Positions 42,401-48,597 are shown, counted from the stretch's first letter. The stretch: 64,000 bases of DNA from an uncultured Collinsella sp. (GCA_900542175.1 UQNC01000003.1:38836-102835), one strand, 5' to 3'. Numbers and translations are program-made. Notes: generated by a model from the letters alone, not told the origin.

Positions 42401-45051
42401 AGAAGCAGACGGACAGTGATTGTGCTTCCGTCTCCGTCGTTGCCTGGGACACCCTTGTGTTCAACGGCGACCTGCTACCGGCAGCGAGCGCGCACGGCAC
42501 GTACCTCGCAACGATTGCCGGGGCCGCGGGCAGCAAGGCTCCGTACGAGTACGCATGGGATAAGACGAAGCTCCCCGACGGGCTCAAGCTTTCTCGTACA
42601 CCGGGCGGTCTGACGCTCTCGGGCATCCCGTCCAAGACGGGCGTTTCCGCCTTTGATATCACGTGCACGGATGCTCGTGGCGAGGCCACGACCGCCCGCT
42701 TTGCGCTCGTTGTCCAGGCAAAGCACGTAATACTTACGTTTACGGATGGCGACTATACCTTTAATGGCGCACCGCAGACGCCTGAAGTTTCCGGTGCCCC
42801 TAAGGTCTGCAAGGGCGACCTTAGGGTCTGGTACTTCGGTACCGGAAGCACGCAATATTCCTCGACGGAGGCCCCGACCGATGCCGGCACGTACCGCGCT
42901 GTCGCCACGCTGCGCAGCCACGGCTACATCGGTGCCGCTACCTGCCAGTTCGAGATCGCTCCGGCAAAGCTCAAGGTGAAGGTTGACGACGCCGAGCGCT
43001 TCGAGGGAGAGGCGAACCCAGCGTTTACCTCGAGCCTGGAGAGTGCGGTTGACACTTCGCGTGTGAAGGCCGAGTACTCCTGCGATGCCGATGAGAGCTC
43101 TCCTGCTGGCGAGTACCAGATCGGCGCGACGGTCGCCGACCCGAACTTCGATGTCGAGGTCGTGCCCGGAACGCTGACGGTGAAAAAGAAGCAGGAGCCC
43201 GTCAATCCCAACCCGGTGGTTCCGGACCCGGACAATCCGGATAACCCCGAGCCCGATAACCCGGACAAGCCAGAGCGCTTTGAGGTGACGGCAGAGGCGG
43301 TCAACGGTTCGGTTGACAACGCTTCCGTCACCGTTGATGCGGGCGGAGATGTGACGCTCTCGGCGACGCCCGACGAGGGATGCTACCTCGAGCGAGTGAC
43401 GGTCACGGAAGCCGGCTCGGACAAGGCCGTCAATCTCGATATCTCCGACTATGAGGGTGGAGCGTACGAGGTCACGCTGAGTGGCGTCACCGCGTCGCAG
43501 GAGGTCACATTCGAGTTCGTGAAGGCGGACGCTCCGAAGATGATCGCCCAGCCGCAGGATGCGAGCGCCCACGAGGGCGATGCTGCCGTGCTCTCGGTTG
43601 TTGCCGAGGCGGGCAAGGGCGTCCTCGACCACGCGTCCTCGTCCACGGGTTCCGCCGCCGATGTCGAACTTTCCTATCAATGGTTCCACATGGTGGGCGG
43701 CGAGGCCGTGGCGCTCGAGGGCGAGACGGGGGAGTCGCTCCTCATCGAGTGTCTCGATGACGATTGCGCTGGCGAGTATTTCTGCCGCGTCACTCAGCGC
43801 TATCTCGGCACCGAGGCGCAGGCGGACAGCGATCACGCTGTCGTTTCCGTTGTGCCCCGGGATGCCCTTGTGTTCAACGGCGGTCTGCTTCCATCGGCGT
43901 GTGCGCACGGTGCGTATCGCGCAACGATTGCGGGCGCCGCGGGTGGCGAAGCTCCGTATGAGTACACGTGGGACGATGCTAAGCTTCCCGAAGGGTTTAA
44001 GCTCACCCGCATAGCGGGCGGTCTGACGCTCTTGGGCACCCCGTCCAAGGCCGGGGTGACTACCTTTGACATCACGTGCAAGGACGCTCATGGCAAGACC
44101 GTGACCGCGCGCTTCATTCTGGTCGTTCAGGCGAAGCGGGTCGAGCTTGCATTTGAGGGCGGCAACTTCGTCCATAGCGGTGATGCTCAATCGCCTAAGA
44201 TCACGGGGGTTCCCAAGGCCTGCGAAGGTGACCTGAGGGTCGGGTATTACGGGACGGGCGGCACGCACTATTCGTCGAGTGAGGCCCCGACCGATGCCGG
44301 CACGTATCGCGCCGTTGCCACGCTGCGAAGCAACGGGTATATCGGCGCCGCCTCGCGCAAGTTCAAGATTGCGCCGGCGAAGCTTAAGGTGAAGGTCGAC
44401 GATGTTGAACGCTTCGAGGGAGAGATGAATCCCGCCTTTACCTCGAGCCTAAAGAGCTCGGCTGATACCTCGGGCGTGAAGGTCGAGTACTCCTGCGTCG
44501 CCGATGAGAGTTCCCCGGCGGGCGAGTACCAGATCGAGGCGACGGTCACCGACCCGAACTTCGATGTCACGGTTGAGCCCGGTACGCTGACGGTGAAGAA
44601 GAAGCAGGAGCCTGTCGACCCGGACCCGGTGGTTCCCGATCCGGACAAGCCTGACCCGGACCAGCCCGAGCCTGACCAGCCTGATCCGGGCAAGCCTGGG
44701 CCCGACAAACCGGAGCCTGATCAGCCGGACAAGCCGGACCCGGATAACCCGGATAAGCCTGAGCCTGACAACCCGAGCAAGCCAGAGCCGGAAAAGCCCG
44801 GAACGCCCGATTCCGACCAGCCGGATTCAAAGGATCCGACAAAACCCGGTAGTTCGGATGACTCCGCAGCTGATAAGGCAAAGGCATCGGGCGCGGAAAA
44901 CTCCGGCAAGAAGGAATCTTCCAAGTCGAGCGCTCAGCAGCTCGCCGACACGGGCGATCGTGCGCCATTGGCCGTTGCCGTCGCTGCAGGCGCCGTTGCG
45001 CTTGTCGCGCTGGGACTCGAGCTGCTGCGTCGCCGTCGCTCGGACGCGTAA
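33442..45051 (+). CDS. Giant sortase-anchored surface protein with LRR, InlB-type and Ig/MBG-like repeats
   Basis: 3869 residues, 11.6 kb. Residues 1-34 form a Sec signal ending PRAAYADD. An acidic Ser-rich stretch follows (~35-130). Residues ~190-400 are BspA-like leucine-rich repeats (IGTHAFYNCPNL, IGKEAFYGCKSL). From ~530 to ~2190 about 18 copies of an InlB B-type unit occur, each with an F-x-x-W core (FKGWYDTESG, FVGWLEDG, FDHWKDGSG). From ~2188 to ~3722 lie three large tandem modules, each with a NGSVD/SATPDEGCYL segment, an Ig-like LSYQWF segment, a LVFNG putative cadherin-like segment and a DAGTYRAVATL MBG segment. A Pro/Asp/Lys stalk (~3723-3800) leads to LADTG (3834-3838), a membrane helix and RRRR. 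Probably an adhesin; ligand unknown. GGAAGG precedes ATG 33442. Confidence 0.9.
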   Translation: MNRITAALYRFLVVYLSVAMVVTSIPLAPRAAYADDAGALAVESEAQETDSGSDTDAVDESSPSDESASSASSDQENNTQDDSSSAASDAPGTSLAQDLTSAATDFDAAKSSPATSESPSDDSEVDALTYEPTVYEYAKFMPNYYLYPCDADGNVTVEIDENNPRENSVDGRMVTNLIIDYRTDLVDVQLCADSTNLRSVRFENSSISKIGTHAFYNCPNLIDISLSGMTIGHIGKEAFYGCKSLTSLNINEVATIGSMGDAAFAGSGLVSTGLDKVVGLTSIPDSAYEGCKALTDTGLDKNTSITSIGVCAFRFCSNLATTGLESNTTVETLGHTCFYGTDLSGGLTLPYNSKIEELPEKAFGSTNLETVFFGCNYEVLINTDTFPKYNMTVMVPAKMIPKYANGHPKAVWERCNGCLPVPVGKVLENVEISCDPNNMTYEPGDTISLEGMSVELDYPHTVSIWNYEALIKEELGEYLTATPRDGDVFDESMDGQPVKLVYDDGYSHFETQTKGTLQLKKPEPTSFQISYAQTIDKGERKLMDGVELPDVSGVTTIDAGAEVTLDAGALGMLNDNLTFKGWYDTESGKYISKETVYTFTPDKDLSLEARFKLKDYAVHVNDAQATDSSQDYAHLSVTAQSCYRNAGETVDLSAATDNALFLGWYLGEGDDAYAVSDQLDFTYTVNEADATVSEDESDSKIEITPRYCAPQASVVLSADGVDENGQPLGQFLSTGLYGIGSRVTVVAVPLPGYVFDYATDALGNVVFTSDDGPSYTFVLEGDVQYTAHFREATGPDESLAALKAALIAAITAAAVLATMYGLGEIVDPIAADAVIEIGMADNIEDVAAVGTKVLKEIKDIIDDHKKPKPHGDHKIEIIATAQPEVGGVVTGSGIHYEGTVATLEAVANPGYRFVCWKENGVEVSTSPLKTMTITDLTPEVVKMTAVFEKKVEITAVAEADGIQADFSTGCTASPVKQSITRGDQAMVTTSEGPDYAFVGWLEDGIEVSPERTYIFKAEVDRHLVARFRKADKTILVNTDPFDSAEVLCDGVPVVDGKVRAKDGDILTFTVHPKLRPDNPEKTYRFVEWRETDAQGITIANKQEVCEYRVNGNARIEAVMDGRDAHTVRADADPLEGGTVTLKRGETAGMVLEVPEGERVTAEATPSEGYIFDGWYLSNGGSDATSTLVSSEHSYTFEPITDCVIQAKFTRACKVDVVVEPAAAMAGKYMVHGEGYCMKGEPATLSIELTAEASKHFTFKGWYDAKTDLLLGTDPSYLEFYPKDVECTVRAVFEENTYTVTAKAKKTFVERGTVEIEGHPGASSVTCGYGDTVMLKAKANDGYRFDHWKDGSGKEYESAELVVKVTKSDTYTAIFTDSKPEVMVTADSWLGGTVTCNGAVVKPTTDTFKLGETLHLTAKTHPGFLFWGWYVNGHLKSLKHETTLVAKARGKTGHCVITAAFVPIDTVCVPLADPAEGGTVKASRILADRGAEVALKATPNPGYVFTGWYTAGGTFESADAEFTCHQESSHVHVARFMANSYEVDATTVVDSGTGSLVESSAAGWVEGAGTVEAEHAVTLTAHALSGYAFEYWADASGAVVSRDRTYHVVPTSDTTLQAVFSAKQYTVDVSCEESMGMVEGAGTYAAGQVATVRAVAAEDTSFVGWFQNGTCVSSKKTYRFTVREDTSLYAVFASGSYVVHTVASPAEGGAVSGFGGYEADDRATLRAIANTGYSFAGWTDGKGETVSENADYTVKVTGDATYTATFAPKSYQVVLSASDDGVGTLSGEGSYQFGDTVELNATPMGAKRFVGWYVLDAEGNKSLLSCDAHCWVKLDKDMVEGLEDDTLELQAVFADPYEVTVTGEVVVKDKASNRGCRVTGSGSFAVGDQVELTAAAGMGYRFVGWSTDKEGSSIVETATTLDVTATQDITYYAQFESDGQVTITVTGSSIFRGTALLVDGIPAGSKSYDRGDMFMAIAIPWKKYHFSHWVDDAGVTVSYSAFYIGTAKENKQLTAVFYETGCDVQVATYPKDAGFSMVALGTGGSYHSAAIMFTVPHEGWKFKYWVDENGIPVGFTPVINRVVFGNRTFTAVYERASMTVTAVDSRQGGHVEGSSAHESLGYAVTNEVENGESMTLTAVPDAGYMFDGWYTRNEDGSLGDVPLSTDATWTFVPEDNMTVEARFAEAPKYKVTARAVNGSVDLESALVATDGKVTLSATPDEGCYLTRVTVAEEAGDDGSAGNAYDLDISDYKGGAYEVTLSGVSAPQQVTFEFVKAAAPEVLAQPQDASAYEGDPVELSVVAEAGRNVRVHAAVSSGSAADVKLSYQWYRVSDDGGKAVALKSETGETLSIAQLDSDGEGEYFCRITQKYLGTVTRTDTEHAKVTIVPREALVFNGRVLPAATAHDEYRAEIAGATGGKAPYAYNLDDAEVPEGMQLTLADDGPGALVLSGVPAATGVRRFKIRCTDDLGNKRDAHFALLVKAKEASFAFEGQTFTYNATAQAPELSGVPEGCEDDVKLTYVGTGDTHYSSDQAPVDAGTYRAVATLDAKGYVGNSSCDFTIEKAPVDISIETSDVRYDGARHVAAVAVAGLDTSAYSVAYRGIDGTSYGPTALEPCDSGNYRVTVTVTDPNYQGKKSAEFSIAKASQVITGTTSYSGVYGGDPIVFNNVAQTPVSFELVDSDDDASPVSIKGRCATVKAAGTARVVAHAAASRNYLAAEDVELTVAVAPAQLLVKVDDAERFEGQENPEFTSSLVSRCDTSDVKVTYFCSANKKSPAGEYQIDAAVADPNFDVAVKPGTLTVKKKPEHYKVTAKAVNGSVDNASVSVVEGGDAILSATPDEGCYLERVTVVQAGSDATVDLDISDYKGGAYEVTLSDVTASQEVTFEFAKADAPRVVAQPQDVSVHGGDSAVLSVAAEAGKNVADHAASSTGCAAEVELSYQWFRMANGKAVALDGETGETLSLADLDDEKAGEYFCRITQRYLGTEKQTDSDCASVSVVAWDTLVFNGDLLPAASAHGTYLATIAGAAGSKAPYEYAWDKTKLPDGLKLSRTPGGLTLSGIPSKTGVSAFDITCTDARGEATTARFALVVQAKHVILTFTDGDYTFNGAPQTPEVSGAPKVCKGDLRVWYFGTGSTQYSSTEAPTDAGTYRAVATLRSHGYIGAATCQFEIAPAKLKVKVDDAERFEGEANPAFTSSLESAVDTSRVKAEYSCDADESSPAGEYQIGATVADPNFDVEVVPGTLTVKKKQEPVNPNPVVPDPDNPDNPEPDNPDKPERFEVTAEAVNGSVDNASVTVDAGGDVTLSATPDEGCYLERVTVTEAGSDKAVNLDISDYEGGAYEVTLSGVTASQEVTFEFVKADAPKMIAQPQDASAHEGDAAVLSVVAEAGKGVLDHASSSTGSAADVELSYQWFHMVGGEAVALEGETGESLLIECLDDDCAGEYFCRVTQRYLGTEAQADSDHAVVSVVPRDALVFNGGLLPSACAHGAYRATIAGAAGGEAPYEYTWDDAKLPEGFKLTRIAGGLTLLGTPSKAGVTTFDITCKDAHGKTVTARFILVVQAKRVELAFEGGNFVHSGDAQSPKITGVPKACEGDLRVGYYGTGGTHYSSSEAPTDAGTYRAVATLRSNGYIGAASRKFKIAPAKLKVKVDDVERFEGEMNPAFTSSLKSSADTSGVKVEYSCVADESSPAGEYQIEATVTDPNFDVTVEPGTLTVKKKQEPVDPDPVVPDPDKPDPDQPEPDQPDPGKPGPDKPEPDQPDKPDPDNPDKPEPDNPSKPEPEKPGTPDSDQPDSKDPTKPGSSDDSAADKAKASGAENSGKKESSKSSAQQLADTGDRAPLAVAVAAGAVALVALGLELLRRRRSDA
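40003..44607 (+). repeat. Three large tandem modules within the giant surface gene
   Basis: Module starts are about 40003, 41866 and 43279 (each beginning with a KVTA..AVNGSVD-type segment). Modules 2 and 3 are ~1.4 kb each and very similar at both levels; module 1 is ~1.86 kb because it carries extra MBG-like domains (about 41128-41625). Module 2 ends with a short Pro/Asn/Asp-rich linker that prefigures the C-terminal stalk. Confidence 0.85.
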
Positions 45052-45116
45052 CGGCTCAAAAGGGGCGGCTAGATTGAAGCTTTGCGCGATTTAGTCTGCT
45101 AAAGCGTATATACTTG

Positions 45117-45146
45117 CGGGACGGGTCTTTTGCCCGTCCCGTTTTT
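45117..45146 (+). terminator. Intrinsic terminator between the giant gene and brnQ
   Basis: 9-bp stem CGGGACGGG with CCCGTCCCG, 7-nt loop, then TTTTTG. It ends only ~24 nt before the brnQ start. Confidence 0.85.
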
Positions 45147-45169
45147 GTTTTGACTCGAAAGGTGGTCCC

Positions 45170-46528
45170 ATGGCTTCATCCGCTCCGCGCGGTCTGCGCT
45201 CCGACCATGTCGTCACCGTCGGCATCGCTCTGTTCTCGATGCTCTTTGGCGCCGGCAACCTCATTATTCCGCCGCTGCTGGCGCTGCAGGCAGGTTCCGC
45301 CACGCCGGTCGCCATGTTCGGCTTTCTGATTGCCGCCATCGGCCTGCCCGTCATGGGCTTTATCGCCGTGGCGCTTGCCGGAACGGCGCGCGAGCTTGCT
45401 GGCCGCGTGCACCCCAAGTTTGGCGAGTTCTTTGTCGCGGCGGTGTATCTGGCCATTGGCCCGTGCCTGGCCATTCCGCGTACGAGTTCCACGGCCTTCG
45501 AGATGCTGGTGCCGCTGTTGCCCGAGGGCGTCTCGCTCGGCACGGCACGTCTGGTGTTTGCCATCGGGTTCTTCGTCGTCGCGTTTGCGCTCACGCTGCG
45601 TCCAGGCGTCATCACGCGCGTGCTCGGCCGCATTACGGGCCCTGCGCTCATTGCGCTCATCGTGCTGGTCGTGGGTGCTGCCGTGATCTCGCCGCTGGGA
45701 CCGGCTGCCGCGCCGCAGGCCCCCTACAATGCCGGTGCTGCCGTGCAGGGCTTTCTGACTGGCTATCAGACCATGGACCTGCTCGCGTCGCTCGCCTTTG
45801 GCATCATCATCGCCGAGACCATCCACGAGTTGGGTGTTACCGATGACAAGCGCGTGGCCTTTGAGATTTCGCGTTCCGGTGTGATCGCCGGCGTGCTCAT
45901 GGCTATCATCTACTGCGGCTTGGGTCTTGCCGGTATGCAGCTCGGCACCGTGATGCCCGACGCTACCAACGGCGCCGCCATCCTCGCCCGTTCGGCCTCC
46001 ATGCATTTTGGGCTTGCCGGCACGGTCGTGGTCTTCGCCATCTTCTTCCTTGCCTGCATGAACGTGTGCATCGGCCTCATCAGCTGTTGCTCGCGTTACT
46101 TCTGCGAGACGTATGTGGTCGAAGGGGGAGCGGAGGCCTCTGAGGAGGCCATGCGCCGTCCCTTTGCGGTTCTCGCCTTTGTGTTCGCAGCGTTTTCGTG
46201 CGTGCTCTCCAACGTGGGCCTCGACGTGATCCTTATGTTCTCGGTGCCCATGCTCAACGCTTTGTACCCCGTTGCCATCGTGCTGGTGCTTATGGGCCTG
46301 GTGCACGGCTTTTGCGACGCTCATCCGCAGGTGTGGGTCTGGGTCGGCGGCGTAGTCGCTGTGCAGAGCGTGATCACCTCGGTCCGCGATGCGTTCTTTG
46401 CGGGAGCGTGGCTACCGTTTGATGTGCTGCCGCTGGCAGACATCGGTGCCGCGTGGGCGCTGGTCGCCGTAGTTGCCTTTGTGATCGGTCTGCTCCACAG
46501 CAAGTTTGTCGCACATTCGAGGAGCTAG
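45170..46528 (+). CDS. brnQ: Branched-chain amino acid carrier
   Basis: 452-residue membrane protein of the LIVCS family that imports leucine, isoleucine and valine with a cation. The first helix has the family signature ALFSMLFGAGNLIIPP; about 12 hydrophobic segments follow, with LTGYQTMDLLASLAFG in the middle of the protein. Length is normal. Start ATG 45170 follows CGAAAGG. No operon partner; a terminator precedes it and a tRNA promoter follows. Confidence 0.92.
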   Translation: MASSAPRGLRSDHVVTVGIALFSMLFGAGNLIIPPLLALQAGSATPVAMFGFLIAAIGLPVMGFIAVALAGTARELAGRVHPKFGEFFVAAVYLAIGPCLAIPRTSSTAFEMLVPLLPEGVSLGTARLVFAIGFFVVAFALTLRPGVITRVLGRITGPALIALIVLVVGAAVISPLGPAAAPQAPYNAGAAVQGFLTGYQTMDLLASLAFGIIIAETIHELGVTDDKRVAFEISRSGVIAGVLMAIIYCGLGLAGMQLGTVMPDATNGAAILARSASMHFGLAGTVVVFAIFFLACMNVCIGLISCCSRYFCETYVVEGGAEASEEAMRRPFAVLAFVFAAFSCVLSNVGLDVILMFSVPMLNALYPVAIVLVLMGLVHGFCDAHPQVWVWVGGVVAVQSVITSVRDAFFAGAWLPFDVLPLADIGAAWALVAVVAFVIGLLHSKFVAHSRS

Positions 46529-46539
46529 GGTTTCTGCGC

Positions 46540-46568
46540 TTGCACAGGCGGGGAGTCTCCCCTATAAT
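46540..46568 (+). promoter_or_regulatory. Promoter of the tRNA-Pro/tRNA-Gly unit
   Basis: TTGCAC (46540-46545), 17-bp spacer, TATAAT (46563-46568). Close to consensus; transcription would begin ~45 nt before tRNA-Pro. Confidence 0.8.
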
Positions 46569-46619
46569 TTCCTTCGCTTTGGGACACGCAAGGTTTAGAC
46601 CTTAGCTGCTCAACACCTT

Positions 46620-46696
46620 CGGGACGTGGCGCAGTTTGGTAGCGCGCCTGCTTTGGGAGCAGGATGTCGCAGGTTCAAATCCTGTCGTCCCGACCA
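46620..46696 (+). tRNA. tRNA-Pro (anticodon UGG)
   Basis: Acceptor arms CGGGACG (46620-46626) and CGTCCCG (46686-46692), anticodon arm CCTGC-TTTGGGA-GCAGG with anticodon TGG, T loop TTCAAAT, and encoded CCA at 46694-46696. Confidence 0.96.
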
Positions 46697-46702
46697 TATC
46701 TT

Positions 46703-46776
46703 GCGGGCGTAGTTCAATGGTAGAACCCCAGCCTTCCAAGCTGATGACGCGGGTTCGATTCCCGTCGCCCGCTCCA
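46703..46776 (+). tRNA. tRNA-Gly (anticodon UCC)
   Basis: Acceptor arms GCGGGCG (46703-46709) and CGCCCGC (46766-46772), anticodon loop CTTCCAA with TCC, T arm CGGG-TTCGATT-CCCG, encoded CCA at 46774-46776. Six bp after tRNA-Pro, same transcript. Confidence 0.96.
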
Positions 46777-46787
46777 CAAGATAGATG

Positions 46788-46823
46788 AATGGCTCTGCTT
46801 CCTTTTGGGAACAGAGCCATTTT
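46788..46823 (+). terminator. Terminator of the tRNA unit
   Basis: AATGGCTCTG pairs with CAGAGCCATT, with an inner TTCC/GGGAA stem separated by a single-base bulge and a TTTT loop; followed by TTTC. Confidence 0.8.
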
Positions 46824-46829
46824 CATAAG

Positions 46830-46873
46830 TGTGCCGGGTGACGGAAATCGATCCCGCACCGCAACTTAGGAGG
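46830..46873 (-). pseudogene. tRNA-Arg(CCU)-like 3' half, probable attachment-site remnant
   Basis: Read on the minus strand the segment runs CTCCTAA (an anticodon loop with CCT), then a T arm GCGGG-ATCGATT-TCCGT, then CACCCGG and a terminal CAC. The part 5' of the anticodon loop is missing: no pairing partner for the anticodon or acceptor strands occurs in the adjoining bases. Homology that starts in the anticodon loop and runs to the 3' end is the classic footprint left by tyrosine-integrase elements, and tRNA-Arg(CCU) is a common target. Confidence 0.45.
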
Positions 46874-46881
46874 GGATGGGG

Positions 46882-47334
46882 TTAGCTGCGGGAGCGGTGG
46901 CGGAGCTTGTCGATGGTGGAGTCGATGCTGCGGCTGCGGGCTTCGGCTGCGGTTTGGCGCTTGCGGCGGTAATCGATCATGCCTTGGATGATGGGCTTGC
47001 CAAAGCTCACGACATCATCGTTGTAGATGGCTGTTCGGGCTGCGAGGAGGCAGTCGGTAAAGTCCATATGGGTCTTGCCAAAGAGTTTGACGGCAAGGGC
47101 GACAACGGTGGGCTCGTCGACCATGACGTCATCGATCAGCCTTTTCATGGCCGCAGCAATCTCAACGCGTGGAACCTTATAGACGTCGCGCAGCGTGACC
47201 ACGACGCGCGTGATGATCTCGGGGTAGACACGAGCGGTGCGCGTGGCGATGACCTTGGCGGCGCGCGGCGACAGGACCTCGTCGTCGAGCAGATAGCGCA
47301 GGATGACGGTCTCGTCGATGATGGTGCTACTCAT
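46882..47334 (-). CDS. PIN-domain toxin
   Basis: 150-residue predicted ribonuclease of the PIN superfamily. IDETVILRYLLDDE at residues ~6-19 holds the first catalytic Asp; further acidic residues follow in the middle, and DFTDCLLAA near residue 92 carries the C-terminal pair of the active site. The usual Asn/Ser after the first Asp is replaced (DETV instead of DTNV). It overlaps the antitoxin gene by 8 bp, so the two are translationally coupled. The basic C-terminus (KLRHRSRS) is extended. The target RNA is unknown. The gene ends 9 bp from the tRNA-like fragment. Confidence 0.8.
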   Translation of the reverse strand: MSSTIIDETVILRYLLDDEVLSPRAAKVIATRTARVYPEIITRVVVTLRDVYKVPRVEIAAAMKRLIDDVMVDEPTVVALAVKLFGKTHMDFTDCLLAARTAIYNDDVVSFGKPIIQGMIDYRRKRQTAAEARSRSIDSTIDKLRHRSRS

Positions 47335-47650
47335 GGATATCTACTTCCTCGGGACCCAAAATCGAATCGTCGCTTTCTGTAGCAAGGTATTCAATCCAGG
47401 CATTGCGCTCCTTGGAGCGGCGATTGGGGTCCCCATATGCTTTGAGCGATCCATAGGCGGCGGTGCCGTCCTTTGAGCGCACGGCGACCGGCTGAAAGGG
47501 GAGCTTGCGCATCAAAATGCTCTGCGCGACAAATAGACGGACAGCCTCGGCGAGCGATGTGCCCATGGCGTCGTAGAGACGCTCGGCATGCTGCTTGTCT
47601 TCCTCGCGAATGCGCACCTGCAGGATGGCTCGTTTTTGAGTCGATGACAT
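47327..47650 (-). CDS. RelB/DinJ-family antitoxin
   Basis: 107 residues with a ribbon-helix-helix N-terminus (AILQVRIREEDKQHAERLYDAMGTSLAEAVRLFV) that fits RelB/DinJ; shown here in one stretch only for the strand ILQVRI and the helix SLAEAVRLFV. The C-terminal half should wrap the toxin. It is paired with a PIN toxin, not with RelE/YafQ as usual. ATG 47650 is preferred because GGGAGG lies 6 nt upstream; a GTG one codon earlier is too close to it. It probably represses its own promoter in the AT-rich upstream region. Confidence 0.8.
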   Translation of the reverse strand: MSSTQKRAILQVRIREEDKQHAERLYDAMGTSLAEAVRLFVAQSILMRKLPFQPVAVRSKDGTAAYGSLKAYGDPNRRSKERNAWIEYLATESDDSILGPEEVDIHE

Positions 47651-48078
47651 CACTGGCCTCCCTTAATGAGCGTGCAATATGAATAGCCAAATACAGCTTC
47701 GGCTAGTAATTGCCAATCTTATAACAACTACTTTATTGCACTCGAGTAATTGAGTATGAACATTATTACAAACGTATTACATCCTTCAGAAGCGAGCGTG
47801 AAATCTTTGTTGGGCGTACGCGTGTAATACACTCGCTTTTATATCCTATTGAGAATAATCCTAACCAGCCCAAACCCCTGCAATACACCCGTAATGCAGG
47901 GCCTATGCTCAAGTTTACCCCCTGCAGCTGCGTATATTTAACCTGTATACCGTTGGAGATATTCTACCGAGTGCCTGTTTCGCCGCATGCTCTCGATACG
48001 CCGATGCCGGACCACGGGCGGTCCGGGGCAACGTCGACAGGGTCTCTCCGGCATGGGATTCAGGAGGGAGTGAACAAC
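47651..48078. other. AT-rich divergent control region: toxin-antitoxin / formate hydrogenlyase
   Basis: 428 bp, the most AT-rich stretch of its neighbourhood. It contains repeated TGYAATACRC-like motifs (47773-47899), TATATTTAAC near 47935 as a possible -10 region and GGAGGGAG before hydN. No sigma-54 promoter (GG-N10-GC pattern with TTGCA) was recognised. No coding frame is supported. Confidence 0.5.
47773..47899. promoter_or_regulatory. Three related motifs upstream of the hyd/fdh/hyf operon
   Basis: TGTAATACG (minus strand, 47773-47781), the palindrome GTGTAATACAC (47822-47832) and CTGCAATAC-ACCC-GTAATGCAG (47878-47899), an inverted repeat with one mismatch. They share TG(T/C)AATAC and are spaced ~50 bp apart, suggesting a regulator-binding cluster. 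Confidence 0.45.
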
Positions 48079-48597
48079 ATGGGCAATAAACGAGTCGTAG
48101 CCGATTCCTCGCGCTGCATTGGGTGTCAAACCTGCATGGCGGTGTGCATCGAGGCGCACGACATTCCCGGCAACATCGCCGCGCCGCGCCTGCGCGTGAC
48201 GCGTACGTACGAGATCTCCGCACCGGTGGCTTGCCATCACTGCGAGGATGCCCCGTGCGCCAAGGCCTGCCCCACGGGTGCCTTGTTCTTTGATCCAAAG
48301 AACCATCGCATCGGCGTTAACGAGGACAACTGCATCGGCTGCAAGAGCTGCGTCATGGCGTGCCCCTTTGGCGCCGTGAGCGTGGCGACCACGCAGGTCC
48401 CCGTCTTGATGGGCGACGTGCGCGTGGGTTCGCAGACTAAGAGCTTCGTGCTCAAGTGCGACCTGTGCGTGGACCGTCCCGGCGGTCCGGCGTGTGCCGA
48501 GGCGTGCCCGACCAAGGGCCTCACCTTGGTAGACGAGGAGCGCCTGGCGGAGCTGACTGCCGAGCGTGCCCGCGCCACCATCGAAAACGAGGCGTAG
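48079..48597 (+). CDS. hydN: Four-cluster ferredoxin of the HydN/HycB type
   Basis: 172 residues with four cysteine groups of [4Fe-4S] type: CIGCQTCMAVC near residue 13, CHHCEDAPCAKACP near residue 55, CIGCKSCVMACP near residue 88 and the split CDLCVDR...CAEACP near residue 130-150. It carries electrons from formate dehydrogenase H. The position directly before fdhF matches hydN-fdhF arrangements. ATG 48079 has GGAGGG upstream. A second protein of this kind, HyfA, is encoded after fdhF, so the two may serve different partners. Confidence 0.88.
   Translation: MGNKRVVADSSRCIGCQTCMAVCIEAHDIPGNIAAPRLRVTRTYEISAPVACHHCEDAPCAKACPTGALFFDPKNHRIGVNEDNCIGCKSCVMACPFGAVSVATTQVPVLMGDVRVGSQTKSFVLKCDLCVDRPGGPACAEACPTKGLTLVDEERLAELTAERARATIENEA

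Noticed and set aside
37666..44268. Three long minus-strand frames (647, 877 and 597 codons) under the giant surface gene
   Set aside because: Shadows of the repeat-rich plus-strand gene; Arg/His-rich and mirroring its repeats.
46602..46859. Minus-strand frame of ~85 codons over the two tRNAs (contains GDGNRTRV and TGFEPATS-like strings)
   Set aside because: These strings are the well-known false translation of tRNA antisense strands; the tRNAs explain the region fully.
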